From: Nilaparvata lugens
Lineage: Eukaryota; Arthropoda; Insecta; Hemiptera; Delphacidae
Length of the DNA: 64,000 nt
Assembly (NCBI RefSeq): GCF_014356525.2
Contig: NC_052505.1
Location: forward strand, 13,900,135-13,964,134
Reading direction: 5' to 3'
The position numbers were made by a program, and so were the translations under genes. The notes beneath the pieces were generated by a model. The model saw only the letters and a program-made list of their open reading frames with translations, was not told the DNA's origin and did not search any database. Below are positions 43,513 through 57,300 of this stretch, in pieces. Position 1 is the stretch's first letter. Every line of letters starts with the position of its first letter.

Positions 43513-46500
43513 CTGAAACCAATCAAAAATTGTATCAGGATTAATTAAAATTGTTGAATCTCAAGTGAATATTGACAGTATACAATCATTGTTTTCAATA
43601 TTACCTACTAGCTTACTCGGCGAACTTCGTACCGCCAAAAAGTCAATGTATCTCATTTCACACTTGATTTTATTTGGTGAATCAATATTTTCATTTACAT
43701 CTAAATACGGACTTCCTATGTGCTTAAAACTACCGTTTTAATACCAGTACACAACAATTTTATCACAGAGTGACGTGTTTATTACAGCTGGTAACTTTAG
43801 ATGCTGAATCATATTATCACAACCTGATCTTGAATAATGATCATCTTCCCGTTAGCCGCTTGGCCGGCAAGTACGAGAACATAGGTCTGTAAAATGGATT
43901 AATAAATTATTATTCGCTCCCCTATTGAAATTTCTGGTCAGAAACCATCCCCAATATTCACACAACATATTTCCAAAGTTTCATGCCGTTCTGTCAAGTA
44001 GTTTTTGAGTCGAAGGGCCGGTTTCCGAGCTCGGGATTCAGCTATGTCCTAGACTTTAAACAGCTGGAGTCAGAAAATTGGCTTTCCAAAACGGGGCGTA
44101 GTCGCAGCTTTTATAACAGTAGTCGTAGTTTTTATTTTCTCATTTCTATAATTGAAAACATTTTTCCTTGACGAAATTAGACATTTCTAAATAATTCAAA
44201 ATAGCTGAATCTTTACACTATTTTCTCTTTATTTCATTTTGTGTTCAATTTTCTAGTTTTTCAAAATTTAATTCAACGTGACTTTGACTATGACTAGGAC
44301 TACGCCCCGTTTTGGAAAACCAATTTTCTGACTCCAGCTGTTTAAAGTCTAGGACTTAACTAAATCCCGAGCTCGGGAACAGGCCCTAAAGGGAACAAAC
44401 AAACACACAGACATTCATTTTTATATAATATAGATGAATTAAGGCTGATAAATTGTTTGAAGGCTAATTAATCTTTAAATTATTATGAATACTGATGTAT
44501 AATTATGATGTAATTATATCTGTGATTATTGTGTATTGAATTAGGCTATATGTATGACGATTGTCAATGCAATCCTGAATAGTCGATGGCATGTATTAAT
44601 ATTGTAAATAAATGAAATGCATAGTGATATTTTAAATTATGTAATTACTTCGGCGTACAAGTTTATTTTTACCAAAATGTAGTTATAATAAAATTAAGTT
44701 ACTGTTATTTACTTCCTTATACTTTTTCCAATGAATACTGTGTTATGTTTTTGTGGAATAAAATTGATTTGATGATGTAATGATGTATTTGAAATTATAC
44801 TTTGGCATCATGACAAAAAATTTCATCAATATGAATATCATTCATGATCAATTATTGAAGAGAGTAAGTAAGTATCAATTAAAATTGAAGAGACTTGAGA
44901 TTTTGTCAATTTTCCACTTTACTTCAATAACAATTATTATTTTACAGGAGCACGAATATTATAAAGTGGAATATTGACAAAATCTCAAGTCTCTTTGATT
45001 ATGGAAAAGTTCCAGAACATCAATATTCACTCTACAAACTTTATTAATTAAAAAATTGGTAAATAAAAAACAAGAGGTTTTAGTCAACTAGAGACTGAGT
45101 GTAATGCCGGGTCTACACGACAACGATATTTGCGCAAACTTGGCTCAAAGCCAGGTTTACGCAAATCTGGCTTTGAGCCAAGTTTGCTCAAACCTCTGTT
45201 CACACGACACCAACTTCAACTCAAACCTATATTAAAAACTAAACCATATTTAAATTCTATACGAAGTCTTTAAAGTGTTTATAAACTTGAGATGATTTGT
45301 AACTCAAGCCTCCTCCTCCTCGACATCCTCCTACTCCTCCTCCTCCCCCACCTACTCCTCCACCTCCTCATCAACTCCTCCTTCTCCCGCAACTACTACT
45401 CCTCCTCCTCCTCACCTTACTCTTTCTCCTCCTCCTACTATTCCTCCTCCTCCTCCGCCCCCACCTACTCCTCCTTCTCCTCACCCTACTCATTCTCCTC
45501 CTCCTCCTCCTCAACTACTCCACCTCCTCTTCCTCCTCCACCTACTCCTCCTTCACCTCCTCATCCTCTCCTCCTCCCCCACCTATTCCTCCTCCTCCAT
45601 CTTCTTCTCCTTCTCCTCACCCTACTCCTCCTCCTCCCACTTCTCCTCCTTCTCCTCAATATAATAATAATCAAGAATACTGCTTATCAAGTGAAGAGTG
45701 AATAACTATATCTATTCCATTACTATAGAGTAAATAAGATAATTATCATCCATTAAAAAATCTTCCTTGTTTTTGAGTATTTTTGAGAATTGACCTCGCA
45801 CATATTTAATTTGAGGGTGCTGAATCCGAATCTGAAATCGCGAATTCTCTATCTTCATTTTGAAGCGATTTAGGTTTTGATGGATAGATGAGACATAATC
45901 GTTTTCCAGAAAAATTGACGCAAACCTGGCTGAGATTGATCGAAGAAAGCACAAACCTTCAAACTTCAGAAATTTACAACGATCTCCCGTCTACACGACG
46001 CGAACTTATATCGTCGTGTGGACCGGGCATAAGGCTCTTATTACAATAGGATAGCAGGCTGGGTCACCAGTATGATAGCCTACCAGGTAGACTCATTGGT
46101 GTCCACTTCACTCTACTGACTGGGGGAGTTGAGTCAGGAAACTCTTAGGGGATATAGCGTCTCCACAACATGATTATCCATGCAGTTCTTTCTAAATGAC
46201 ACCAGCCTACCTCCAAAATCTGCTGTCCTGGCTTCATTTTACATTACTCATTTAAACGAGTAAGAATATATCGCTCCGCTATTTGCGCCACCCTACATGC
46301 TTTATTTTCAACATTTTTAAGCTTGAAGCAATTTTCACTATGTTTTTAATCAAGCTGAGATACAAGTAACACAACAGGAATAATATCTGGGTTGGTGACC
46401 AGAGTGAGACAACAGCCGGCCGCCAAAATCTGGTATCCTGGCTAAATTGTCTTAAAGTCTAAATTTGAGTCTGGGAGCTGGAAAAATTCACTAACATTAT

Positions 46501-47730
46501 AATAAGAATTGTTGTTGAACAAACTGTAGTTTTCTTTAATCTGACCAGATGATGGAGAAATCTATTGAGTGATAGTAGATAATATTGAGAAATTTAATAA
46601 GTAATAGTAGATAATATTATTAAGTAGCTGCAACTTTCTATACATTCAATAGGCACTTCAATGTCCCACCCATGCCTTGTGTTTATCTCATGGATAATAT
46701 ATGTTATAGACACTATACTTTGTTAAAATTAACTTCTGACTTGGGAGGGACATGCGCAGCAGAGAAGGCATACAGAGGTAGGGTTGCAACGGCTGCTAGG
46801 TTGCCATTGTTCTCTAATTTCCAGTGAGTATTCAAGCGCTCATGTTGAACTTAGGGAGTTTCCTCTCTGCAATCACAGTCTTCACTGACTATATTCGACA
46901 AATTGAAAACTACAGTTCTACCTAATCAATCACTGCAATTGGCTGATCTCCCTCCATTTCTCTGCGCCGCAAATTCCTCCAAGTCTGAAGAAGATTTGCA
47001 TGATGTATGGTGCCTCATCCTTGATCAAAATGTGAGAAAATACTTTTAGTCTATTACAGATGTGGAGGTTTACTGTTGTCGAAATCGCAAGTTCTATACA
47101 AGAGAGAGAACAAGTAGTCTAAAAGTAAAATTATATTTTACTCACATCATCCAGTTCAACATCGCCGTCAGGTCGCATAAATTTAGAAGTTTCATTCATT
47201 TCAGGATTCTGACGCTTTATCAAGTCCTGAACGTCATGTCTATCGAATAACTCATTGCAGTACAAACAAACTACTTTAAATGCTGTACCATGAAGCTCTA
47301 TTACATTTTTACTGCCGGCTTTAAAATGTAAATTATCAACGTTTTGTGTAATCAAACAGGAGACTTTATTGTAGGTGCACTCCAAGTCGCGGATGGCTCT
47401 ATGAGATTCGTTTGGCTGGAAAGACGAGAACCTTTCCCAACCGACAAAGTTACGGGCCCAATACCGACGTCGAGCATGTGAACTTTTAATAAAATTCTGG
47501 TATTGAACAGGTCTTGAATTGCTTCTTGCATAGAGACCGACATCTTCTGATCTATAATCTGGTATACCACTTTCGGTAGACACACCAGCTCCAGTTAAAA
47601 CGAGGATTTTACTTTTGCTTTCAATAAAATCTAGCAATATGTTTAGATCTTTTTCACTAACTAGTTTATGTCGAGGAACGAAGGATAGAATCTCTTTTAC
47701 AAATATCTTATTTACACCCATTATTGACAT
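43180..47730 (-). CDS. Sirt4: Sirtuin 4 (mitochondrial NAD-dependent protein lipoamidase/deacylase/ADP-ribosyltransferase), two exons
   Basis: Exon 1 is 47730-47146 (195 codons) and exon 2 is 43512-43180 (110 codons plus stop), both phase 0, giving 305 residues, close to the about 314 of vertebrate SIRT4. Seen: NAD-binding TGAGVSTESGIPDYRS, the class II stretch GLYARS...RRRYWARNFVGW, TQNVDNLHFKAGS, catalytic His in ELHG, zinc cysteines in VCLYC and SCPQC, KPNIVFFGE, and the C-terminal GSSLSTYSG and NIGSTRAD. The N-terminus (MSIMGVNKIFVKEILSFVPR) is basic and hydrophobic, compatible with a mitochondrial presequence. The family acts in the mitochondrial matrix and restrains glutamate dehydrogenase and fatty-acid oxidation. 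No breaks seen. The 3.6 kb intron holds several repeats. It shares a short upstream region with p47. Confidence 0.95.
43605..44435. mobile_element. Retroelement 3' fragment split by a MITE (44,010-44,391)
   Basis: CTTACTCGGCGAACTTCGTA at 43,614 and ACAAACACACAGACATTCAT at 44,400 look like the two ends of an RTE-type 3' region. The MITE between has ends GGGCCGGTTTCCGAGCTCGG / CCGAGCTCGGGAACAGGCCC and long inverted arms including AACAGCTGGAGTCAGAAAAT. All within the SIRT4 intron region. Confidence 0.55.
44885..44998. repeat. Inverted repeat
   Basis: AAGAGACTTGAGATTTTGTC pairs with GACAAAATCTCAAGTCTCTT; TTTTCCACTTTA pairs with TAAAGTGGAATA. Short hairpin-type element. Confidence 0.75.
45104..46029. 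mobile_element. Harbinger-like MITE, TAA target duplication, hosting a CTC-rich tract
   Basis: Ends TGCCGGGTCTACACGAC / GTCGTGTGGACCGGGCA, flanked by TAA at 45101-45103 and 46030-46032. Subterminal CAAACTTGGCTCAAAGCCAG repeats. 926 bp. Confidence 0.8.
45300..45660 (+). repeat. Polypyrimidine (CTC/CCT)n tract with variants
   Basis: About 360 bases of mostly C and T (CTCCTCCTCCTCCTAC-type units) with scattered A. The purine-pyrimidine strand asymmetry is strong. The open frame through it is low-complexity and not a gene. Confidence 0.9.
46033..47140. other. SIRT4 intron, nothing recognised
   Basis: No inverted-end element or exon clearly supported in this part of the intron. Confidence 0.35.
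47146..47730 (-). CDS. Sirt4: Sirt4 exon 1
   Basis: 195 codons from ATG at 47730 to GTTGAACTGGATGAT, then donor GTGAGT. Carries the Rossmann-fold NAD pocket, the catalytic His and the first zinc CxxC. A second in-frame Met is at codon 4; the first is chosen as the longest open start. Confidence 0.92.
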
Positions 47731-48238
47731 AAATTCAATTAGATAATTTGTAATTTAGTTGTAGATAACCACATGTACTTATAATAATTATCACTGTAAA
47801 AAGTTATGTAATTCAAAATTTTATTCATAGCTGATGAGTTCATCAATCATCAATGTCACTGAGAAAAACAAAGATGATATAACCTCAAATTTTATTATGA
47901 ACAGCTGATGTTCTCAAGCTAGTTTGATATCTTTCATGTAGAGCTCTCTGGTGTCTTCAAATACAAAATCAAAACCTCTTAATTTATCATTAAAAATAAA
48001 TAATTAAAGAGATAGATTGAACATAGAAAAATGAAATTAAGATTTTCAAAAGAGTATAAAATTATCTATTGAAAACTTTCAAGTATTAGAGACTTATAGA
48101 ACCGTCAAGTTGGCACAGGGCCACAAAGGCAGAGAAGGATGGAGTGACTCTTGACATTTGTGTAAAACTTTCTTGTATATTACCGGTCATATAATTTACT
48201 TGAAATACTCTATTATTTTACATATATTTTTTTAAAAA
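47731..48238. promoter_or_regulatory. Shared head-to-head upstream region of Sirt4 and p47
   Basis: The start codons of two divergent housekeeping genes are 508 bp apart, and no repeat element was recognised between them, unlike most noncoding DNA here. Both core promoters and 5' UTRs must fit in this space unless there are noncoding first exons. I see no consensus TATA box next to either start. Confidence 0.6.
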
Positions 48239-48343
48239 ATGGATCACGATCACGATGAAATATTGAAACAATTTCAGGATGTCACTAGTGCCAACGCTGA
48301 AAGATCACAATTCTATCTGGAATCGTCTGGATGGAATCTTGAA
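48239..48343 (+). CDS. p47: p47 exon 1 (UBA-like start)
   Basis: 35 codons, [35 protein letters not shown], then GTGAGC donor. Phase 0. Confidence 0.9.
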
Positions 48344-51300
48344 GTGAGCAAACATAACCTATATTTTGACTTCTTGTTTTGTCTTGATTTTTTAACATGT
48401 AATTATTTCTTGTTGGGCTTTAAAAATTCCTTGTAATTTAAGCTTTTTTGTCCGTGCGTACTTTATTTAGATTCAATAAAATACATATTATCCTATTCAT
48501 CACTTCATATCACAATGATTCAACGTTATGAAACAAGGCTACATTTAGGCCTACTCATAGTTCATGATAGAATATTATGTTATGGTTTAAGCTTTTAACC
48601 ATAAATCATATATTTTTTTGAAAATATGTAAACCATAAAAGACGTAGATATGATGATATCTAAAACTTTTTTTGGTTTTTGATTCCATTGAGCCTATTAA
48701 AATAACTTGTAAGATTTTTTGTTCAAACAGCAATTTGAAGCCAGTTTACTGAAGTCAGTTCCAGGTTTCAATGGCAGTAGAGAAAGATAGAAGAGCAGTG
48801 TCTGTTATGTTTTGTTTGAAACCAAATAAATTTAGTCTAGTTATGAAACAAACATAAATCATAATATTATGTTTGTACTCAATAAATAACAAAAATTAAC
48901 AAGACTCAATTTATATATTGTTATTTATTAAGTAGCCTACAAATATTCTACATGAACACAAACAGTTCTATCCAATCTACACGCCATTTCCAACCTTTGC
49001 ATATCAAAATACACTACAAACAGCGTTACTGATTCTCTGCGTTGCCACTGCCTTCAATAAAAATAAGCAGATGTTGATATATATATGATTTACTGTTCAT
49101 TTTTGTTCAAAATATTCATTTATATTTAATTCGGCAAGAAAATATATTTTTCAATTATTCAATAATACATTTTCATAATTGAGATGAAATATTATTTTAC
49201 TCATATTTCTACATTGTTTAAAAACGATCTGCAACGTTGCGGAGCTAGAAAAGAATAGCACTATCTGTTTTATCAAATGATAGACTAGGATAGCATCACC
49301 AATGCTAATCAATTACTGCCATTATAAGATGGATCTTACAATAGCCATGAAAACAATATTTGAATTATTTAGAACCGTACTTGTGTATTTACTTGTTGTT
49401 TTCTCCATAGTCAAATCCAGTTTTCTTTTCGTCTTTTGGTGTTTCATGTTGAGAGTATCCTATGTTTGTAGAAACATGGAATGGATGAATGAAAAAATAT
49501 TATTCTTTCAAGTTTGGTAGTTTTTAATAGATATTAGTGTTTCTCCTTTGTTCTAAATTTTGGTGTTCACACTTTCAGATTGCATTGGCAAGCTTCTTTG
49601 AGAATGATGGGGATGGCGATGTTGAAGTAGTAGAGCCTGAGCCTCAGGTGGTGGAATCGGACGATTCAGAGGCAGAAGAAGCAGCTACTCCGGTGTCCAA
49701 AGCCAAAACTAAAAAGCCAAAGGCCAAGCAAAATTCAAAGTAAGTCTGCTAACATTCTTCATAAGCTGATAATAGTTTCATAAGCTTGCTTGTCAAGTCT
49801 GCTAATTTGATGAAACCTGATTTTTCCTTGATTTACTTATACATTATGTACATGTAATATATTGTCAATATGTGTGGGTAGTTGCCAAAAATCTAAATAT
49901 TATTTAATTCAAATTCTAAATTCAATTTAAAAAAATAATGAAATTATTGGAAGGCGTTGTTGCAATTTTATAGTGAGATTCAGGATTTAAAGTTAGTCAA
50001 AATTATTGGGATGCAATGTTGCCACTTTTCCGTTACCATCGCCTTCCACGGTAGATAGAAAGAAGAAAGAAGGAACAAAGAAACTTCACATTTCGCCAAA
50101 ATACAAATTAACTAGAAAATATTTGCAATTAGTAATACAATAATAATAGAAATATACATATAATAGCTACAATTCAAGTTATTCCGATCTCTCTAATCTA
50201 ATATTAAATGTTGATTCTTGTAAATTATGACCAATTCTTTCTATCTCAAATATACCGGGTAATTCAAAAAGGACTTTACAACTTTGGAAATTCATATACA
50301 TCTTATTAAACAAGGTACATAGCTGGTTTTGGTGTTGTTTTATAAAAGAAAACACTTCAAGTTTTTTTGAAATTCCATCAATAGTCGATTTCTTCCCAGA
50401 CTCGCACTAGCATTTCAGGTGTAATTTGCTCAACAGCAGCGCAAATCCTTTCTCTAAGTTCAGGTAGAGTGGCTGGCAAAGGAGGTACATACACCATATC
50501 TTTTATGAAACCCCTCAAGAAAAAATCCAGCGGTGTTAGTCCGGGAAACGAAGGGGCCATGCAATTGGCACATTACGGCCAATCCACTGATTTGGAAAGC
50601 GGTCATTAAGAAAATCCCGGACGTCAGTCAGATAGTGTGGTGGTGCGCCATCTTGCATAAAGAAAACATTTCGATCTCGGTCATCCTCATCGATCTGTGG
50701 TATCAACAATTTTTGCAACATATCAAGGTACACTATGCCGTTTTTCAAACCAAAGCACACAGCTAGTACGCTCGGGTCCAGTGAAGGCAGCCATCTTTGA
50801 CGTAACTGCCGCCAGCGCTTGTGCGGCGCGACCAGGAACTAGCGGACTACGAGTCAAGTCTTGGAGTGTTTTCATTTAAAACAACACCAAAACCAGCTGT
50901 GTACCTTGTTTAATAAGATTTATATGAATTTTCAAAGTTGTAAAGTCCTTTTCGAATCACCCGGTATTATAGTCATCAAATACATTACTATATTATTGGA
51001 ATTGATGGAGTGATTGATTCAGATAATCACTTGTGTTGTATGCTGATGATCTGATACTATTTGCCCATTCACCTGTTGATTTAAGAAAAAAACTTGCTGC
51101 ACTAGATGAATACTGTGAGATGAATGGTCTAAGGATCAATATCGGTAAGACAGTGGTGGTGCCATATAGTAGAGGAGGACGAATACCCAGGGCTCTGGAA
51201 GGCTTTTCGGTCATTGCTGGTGAAAGATTGAAGATTGTCAGGTCCTGGGCGTACCTTGGTTCCATTATCTCTAGCTCTTCTGTTGGAAAACTGTCAGTCA

Positions 51301-54300
51301 AAGAGTCTATGCGTAAAGCAAAGCTTGCATCTGGTCAGACAATTGCAACATTAGCAAGAGCCAAGACAGATTTCATTGAAAATGATTACGAAATCATTCT
51401 TGAAAAGACTAATGAGCATTTTGCTAACATTGGAGCGAATCTACCCAATAATGTTGCAATCACACTTGAAAGGTTGGGTCGTCGCCAACCTGTGTCCCAG
51501 ACAACTAAGCTCCTCGCAATATTGACCACAGGCGTCAGCCGATCCCCTGCCAAAATCTAATCTTCCCGACAGCTGATCCCCTACTGGAACGAAGGAGAAG
51601 GAGCTTGGTTGTCGCCGACACACGCTCACCACAACCAAGCTCCCCACCAGCCGATCCCCTATTGGGCATTGAAACCAGCGGGCGGGGAAGTAGTACAATC
51701 AAAGACACTGTTTCACACATTGGCTTTGTAATCCGGAGGCCCGGGTTCGAATCCCAGTCCGGGGAACATATTTTTCTCGGGCCACTCCCGTGTTTCGGAT
51801 GAACACGTTAACCGTCGGTCCCGGATGCCTAGAAATCAGTCGTTGGGTCATGTCAGAGGCCCTGAAATTGATCAGTTGCGACCTGAAAACTCTCACCAGA
51901 CCTGAGCCAGCCAGGTCACTCGATATAATATTATAATAATTTCACACATTCTATGAATTTGTTTATTAGAAGAAAAGCTTTTAATGTTGTCACTTCTATC
52001 ACTGAAAACATTAAATGAAATAAACTATTTCTGTTTCCGAATCCAACTGATTGTTTATCTTATTGTTATCTTATCTCGTTGTTTAACGGAAATGTTTATC
52101 TTATTGAATTGGCAAGCATTTTCAGAATGAGTGTTTGTACGTCTTGGAAGCGATTCCTGTATGTATGTATATAATATAATAAGTACGCACAGAAGCGGCG
52201 TAAGGGCCATGCGAACTTTGCTTGTTGTTTTGAAATGTAGCTCTTTGATAAGAACTTAATAGTATATTTCGCACCTAGGGCCAAAAATGAGACTTTTCTG
52301 GCTCGAAATCGGTTTTCAAGTCCGAGGCCGTAGGCCGAGGACTAGAAAAGATTGAGAGCCGGAAAAACATTTTTGCCCATGGTGAGAACGTTATTTTTCG
52401 CCACACAGAAAAATAAACAATATAAATATGAGAATAATTGTTTATTAGGCACTTCCGAAAGCAAAACAGGAAGGTCATAGCTCTAGGAAATCTGAGGTAA
52501 TCTGAATATCAGGAAATTGTCCAAGTATTTTTATTTTTTATTCTGATTTGTCTAAATAACCTAAAAGATTATGTTCAAGTATGTAAGAGGTTGAGTTTAT
52601 ACTTTTTATTCTTCCAAATGACAATAAGATGATATTATTATTAATGTTTTGATTCTTGAATAATAAACACAAATAATGAAAAGTTTTTTGATCAGCTGTT
52701 TTAGCACACTTGGAATTTGGCCAATCTGAATGTCAACGTCAACAATGCTTGATGTCGTAGACTTCGGAAGTTTAGGTTAGAAGTTCTATCCTACTCTGAA
52801 AGTCGAATTTGAATAGTTTATAATATATATCTTATCTGTATCTTATTCATCCAAATAAAATGATAGTATCTTATTGCAGAATACTTATTCAATTCTAGAA
52901 GCATAAACTGATTCCGTTTCATAAACCATTTAGTAAACACGTTCACATCAAATCAGAATCAGCTGACTTCAAGGTTATTTTACAGCCCTAGGGCCGTAAA
53001 ACTTTTACCGGCCTGGTCAGAAAACAATCATTTTCGGCCTCCATATGACGCACGAAAACCAGCTCATTACATCCAAGTGGGGCGAAAAAATATGAACCAA
53101 TACATAAGCTGAACCTCTATGAAGTTTGACCTATTGGTTCTTGAAAAAAGTAATATAACTCATCAAAAGCAATGAATGACTGAGAAAACCAGGCGTGATT
53201 TGAAGCCTGTTCCAAAATCCATTGAGTAAGCGCATAATATATATGTCAGTTTACTCGCAAAAACTCCGGCACTCAAACGTGAGCGTGCGAGGAGCTTGGT
53301 TGTCGGGTTCGGTGATGACAACCAATCTCCTTGCTCGCTGGAGTCAACGAGTCTCCCCGACAGCCAATCCTCTACTGGTTAGGAGGGGACTCGGTTGTCG
53401 TCTAAGATCCCGACAACCAGTCCCCTCCTAACCAGTAAGGGATTGGCTGTCGGGTGACTCGTTGACTCAGGGGATAGGCTGTCGGGACCGTAGACGACAA
53501 ACAAGCTCCCCGTCAGCCAAGCTCCTCTCTCAGCAGCTCGGTTGACGCCGTCAACCAATCCCCTCGAAAGTGGTTTTAAAAGGAGTTCAGCTTGGTTAGC
53601 GCGTTCCCGAAAAGTCACTTCACGATATAGAAAACGAATATAGACTGTAGGTATATTACAAACTATAAACTCTCCATCTTCAATGTATTTTCAACCAGTT
53701 CCCTTAGTAAGTTCCCTTATTGTTTTTCGTTTTCTTTGTTTGTAATATTTTTTGGAAAATAAATTTCAATAAAGTTAAAGTTACAGAACAGGAAGTACTG
53801 GACACTATCAATACTCTTCGAAATTATAGTGCCCCAGGGCTTGACGAAATTGACAACAGAACTCTGAAAGCAGTAAAAGAGCACTATAAAGAGCACAATA
53901 CCACTAGCGGATGTTTTCAATAAGAGTTTTTCAAGTGGTGTCTTTCCAAATTCAATGAAAGAGATTTGTATAAGACCTTTACATAAAGGTGAGGGTGTAA
54001 GGGATCAAGGGAATAAGGGATTAAGAGAATTAAGGAATGAGAGATAAAGGAAATAAGGGATTAAGGAATGAAGGGAACAAGAGATTAACTTTGGAAAAAG
54101 GGAATTGTTCCAATTGTTGGAACAACTTTGTTATTATTTGTTTTGTATATTGTATACAGTGTTTTGTATGATATGTCCTCAAATTGAATTGTAATTTGTG
54201 GCAGATTCGCAACCCTGGCCAGTCTGGCCAATGAGGAAGACAGTTCTGATGAGGAGGAGGGACAGGCGTTCTACGCGGGTGGGTCGGAGCATAGCGGCCA

Positions 54301-57300
54301 GCAGGTGCTAGGGCCCGCCAAGAAGAAGCAGAACTTTGTCTCGGAAATGTTCAAGTCTGTCAAAGAGTGAGTAGATCGATTCCAATTTTGCTATTCATTA
54401 TGTTGTTTTGCTTCAAATCGATTCTTCAAATGTGTTCAATTCCGTCAAAGAGTACAGGGCACTCTGTTATAAGTGGATATTTTTCTTTTGCATGAGAAAA
54501 TAAAAACTAATATTTTTTGTTATTTCCTATTCTAAAGATGGGTTTACACCAAAGTTATTAACAAAATATTAATAACTTAATCCTTATAGATTCTATTAGA
54601 TTGAACGGAACTTGACAAACACATATTATGTTCATCATTTGTATGATAAGTTATGTTCAATCTAATAGAATCTGTAAGGATTAAGTTATTTATAATTAAC
54701 ATTTTGTTAATAACTTTGGTGTAAACGCAGCTTTATAACCAGTTCACTTCTAATATTATTAGTAGGAGTAATCACGATCTTGTATTAATCAGTTAAACTG
54801 TTATTTGTCAAGTCAATGCTATAGTAATACTTTTTAAAAAAATAGCAGCTGATTCAAATAGCAAATTAGGTTTATTTCACACGTATACGGTTCTGTTTCG
54901 GATCGGTTCGTTTTCTGTTCGTTGCCGAAAACGAATGAGACTTGCATACGTGCAAGGTTCTCACAAGGTTTTTTGGGGGGTTTTGTATCCTCTTCTCATA
55001 TACATGCGGTGTAAAGATTCTCAGAAATTCTTTAAAATGATGAAAAACAACTAAAAATTAATTGACCATATGATTATCGCTATCAGGTTGTAACAGAAAC
55101 TGAACCGAGCATGTGTGGAAGGCATAATTTGTTTGCTGTTCCCTGGGAACGAAATCGAACCTGAAAAAACCTATTCAAGTCGAGAGGTTGTTCGGTGCTG
55201 TGCGGTTTCTATTCAGCACCGAATTGCTGTTTTACACATGTTGGTACGGACCGAAAAAGAACAGAAAACTAACCGAACCGAACGGAACCGTTGTATGTGA
55301 AACAAGCCTAACTCGACTTAGCTGGCTATCTCAAAGACCGTGAATACCCCTAGTTTGTATTTTATCATGAATTTTTCCTGGTTATTCTTAACTAGCAGGT
55401 AACCCGTGCTTCACAAGGGTCTGTTTAAATCACGTGACAAATTGGAAACTTGATGTATTGAAATCTTGAAGAACTGAAAATATACATAAAACCATCCTTG
55501 GTAAATTCAGAATCTTTATGCAAAATGTCAAGTTAACTAGTTCAATAGTTTATATGAGATGATGCGTCATTCGTGAATTTCCTATCCCGTACATGTATAA
55601 GACTATTATTTCCTTTATTATATTATAGATGATGGACCTATTAAAAAACCTCATTAATACCTTTTTCATACCAATGGAATGGAAAAATCCATAGTTCTTT
55701 TACCAGTAAGTTATTATGAATGTGCATTTTCGAGTGATAAAACACGATAACTTGCGCAACTCAATAATTATTAATATCCTATAAATCAAAATTTTGTTGA
55801 CTTTCAGGCATGGAGCAGAGGTGGTGGACCCTTCTCCCAGCAGAGGCCGACCCAACACATTTGCTGGAACGGGCTATCGTCTTGGACAATCATCAAATGA
55901 TACTGAAGGTAGGCCTACTCAAATATCAGCTCACTTCTCCTACTCTCATTCGAAAATATACACCATGTCCCACGAAGAGGTCTACACATTCAATTTTATA
56001 TTACGTGCCCATTCATGCATCGAACTTTTTTAAATTTTACACAGTTCACAAAGTAGGTTCCAAAAATATTCTGGGAAAATTTCAGCTCTCTAACCTTCAT
56101 AGAAAAACAAAATGGCGGCATATTGACAAACGGTACTTTAAAAACATTGAAAGAAAATTTTCAATATGCCGCCATTTGTTTCTACGAAAGTTAGGAGCTG
56201 AAATTTTTTCCAGAATATTTTTAGAACCTACTTTGTGAACTGTGTAAAATTTAAAAAAGTTTGGTGCATGAATGGGCACGTAATATAAAATTGAACGTGT
56301 AAGGCCCGCCGCAAAGTAGATCCATGCTAATCCACGAAAAGCAATCCATGCCGTGGGATGTTTTGTAAACCATTGCTAGCTCCTCTAGATATATGTGTAA
56401 TATATGCAATGAATAATCCACTTTTTAAAAAAATAGCAGCTGATTCAAATAGCAAATTAGGTTTATTTCACACGTATACGGTTCTGTTTCGGATCGGTTC
56501 GTTTTCTGTTCGTTGCCGAAAACGAATGAGACTTGCATACGTGCAAGGTTCTCACAAGGTTTTTTGGGGGGTTTTGTATCCTCTTCTCATATACATGCGG
56601 TGTAAAGATTCTCAGAAATTCTTTAAAATGATGAAAAACAACTAAAAATTAATTGACCATATGATTATCGCTATCAGGTTGTAACAGAAACTGAACCGAG
56701 CATGTGTGGAAGGCATAATTTGTTTGCTGTTCCCTGGGAACGAAATCGAACCTGAAAAAACCTATTCAAGTCGAGAGGTTGTTCGGTGCTGTGCGGTTTC
56801 TATTCAGCACCGAATTGCTGTTTTACACATGTTGGTACGGACCGAAAAAGAACAGAAAACTAACCGAACCGAACGGAACCGTTGTATGTGAAACAAGCCT
56901 AACTCGACTTAGCTGGCTATCTCAAAGACCGTGAATACCCCTAGTTTGTATTTTATCATGAATTTTTCCTGGTTATTCTTAACTAGCAGGTAACCCGTGC
57001 TTCACAAGGGTCTGTTTAAATCACGTGACAAATTGGAAACTTGATGTATTGAAATCTTGAAGAACTGAAAATATACATAAAACCATCCTTGGTAAATTCA
57101 GAATCTTTATGCAAAATGTCAAGTTAACTAGTTCAATAGTTTATATGAGATGATGCGTCATTCGTGAATTTCCTATCCCGTACATGTATAAGACTATTAT
57201 TTCCTTTATTATATTATAGATGATGGACCTATTAAAAAACCTCATTAATACCTTTTTCATACCAATGGAATGGAAAAATCCATAGTTCTTTTACCAGTAA

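Noticed and set aside
45292..45705. Ser/Leu/Pro-rich 137-residue protein
   Set aside because: Translation of a CTC/CCT low-complexity tract; no start context or homology seen.
51720..51790. tRNA gene
   Set aside because: Has a good B box but no complete acceptor stem/cloverleaf and continues into a SINE body and A/T-rich tail.
55794..56238. Longer ORFs overlapping p47 exon 4 ([14 protein letters not shown])
   Set aside because: Different frame from the conserved HGAEVVDPS...GYRLG reading and running into a foldback element; shadows of the exon.
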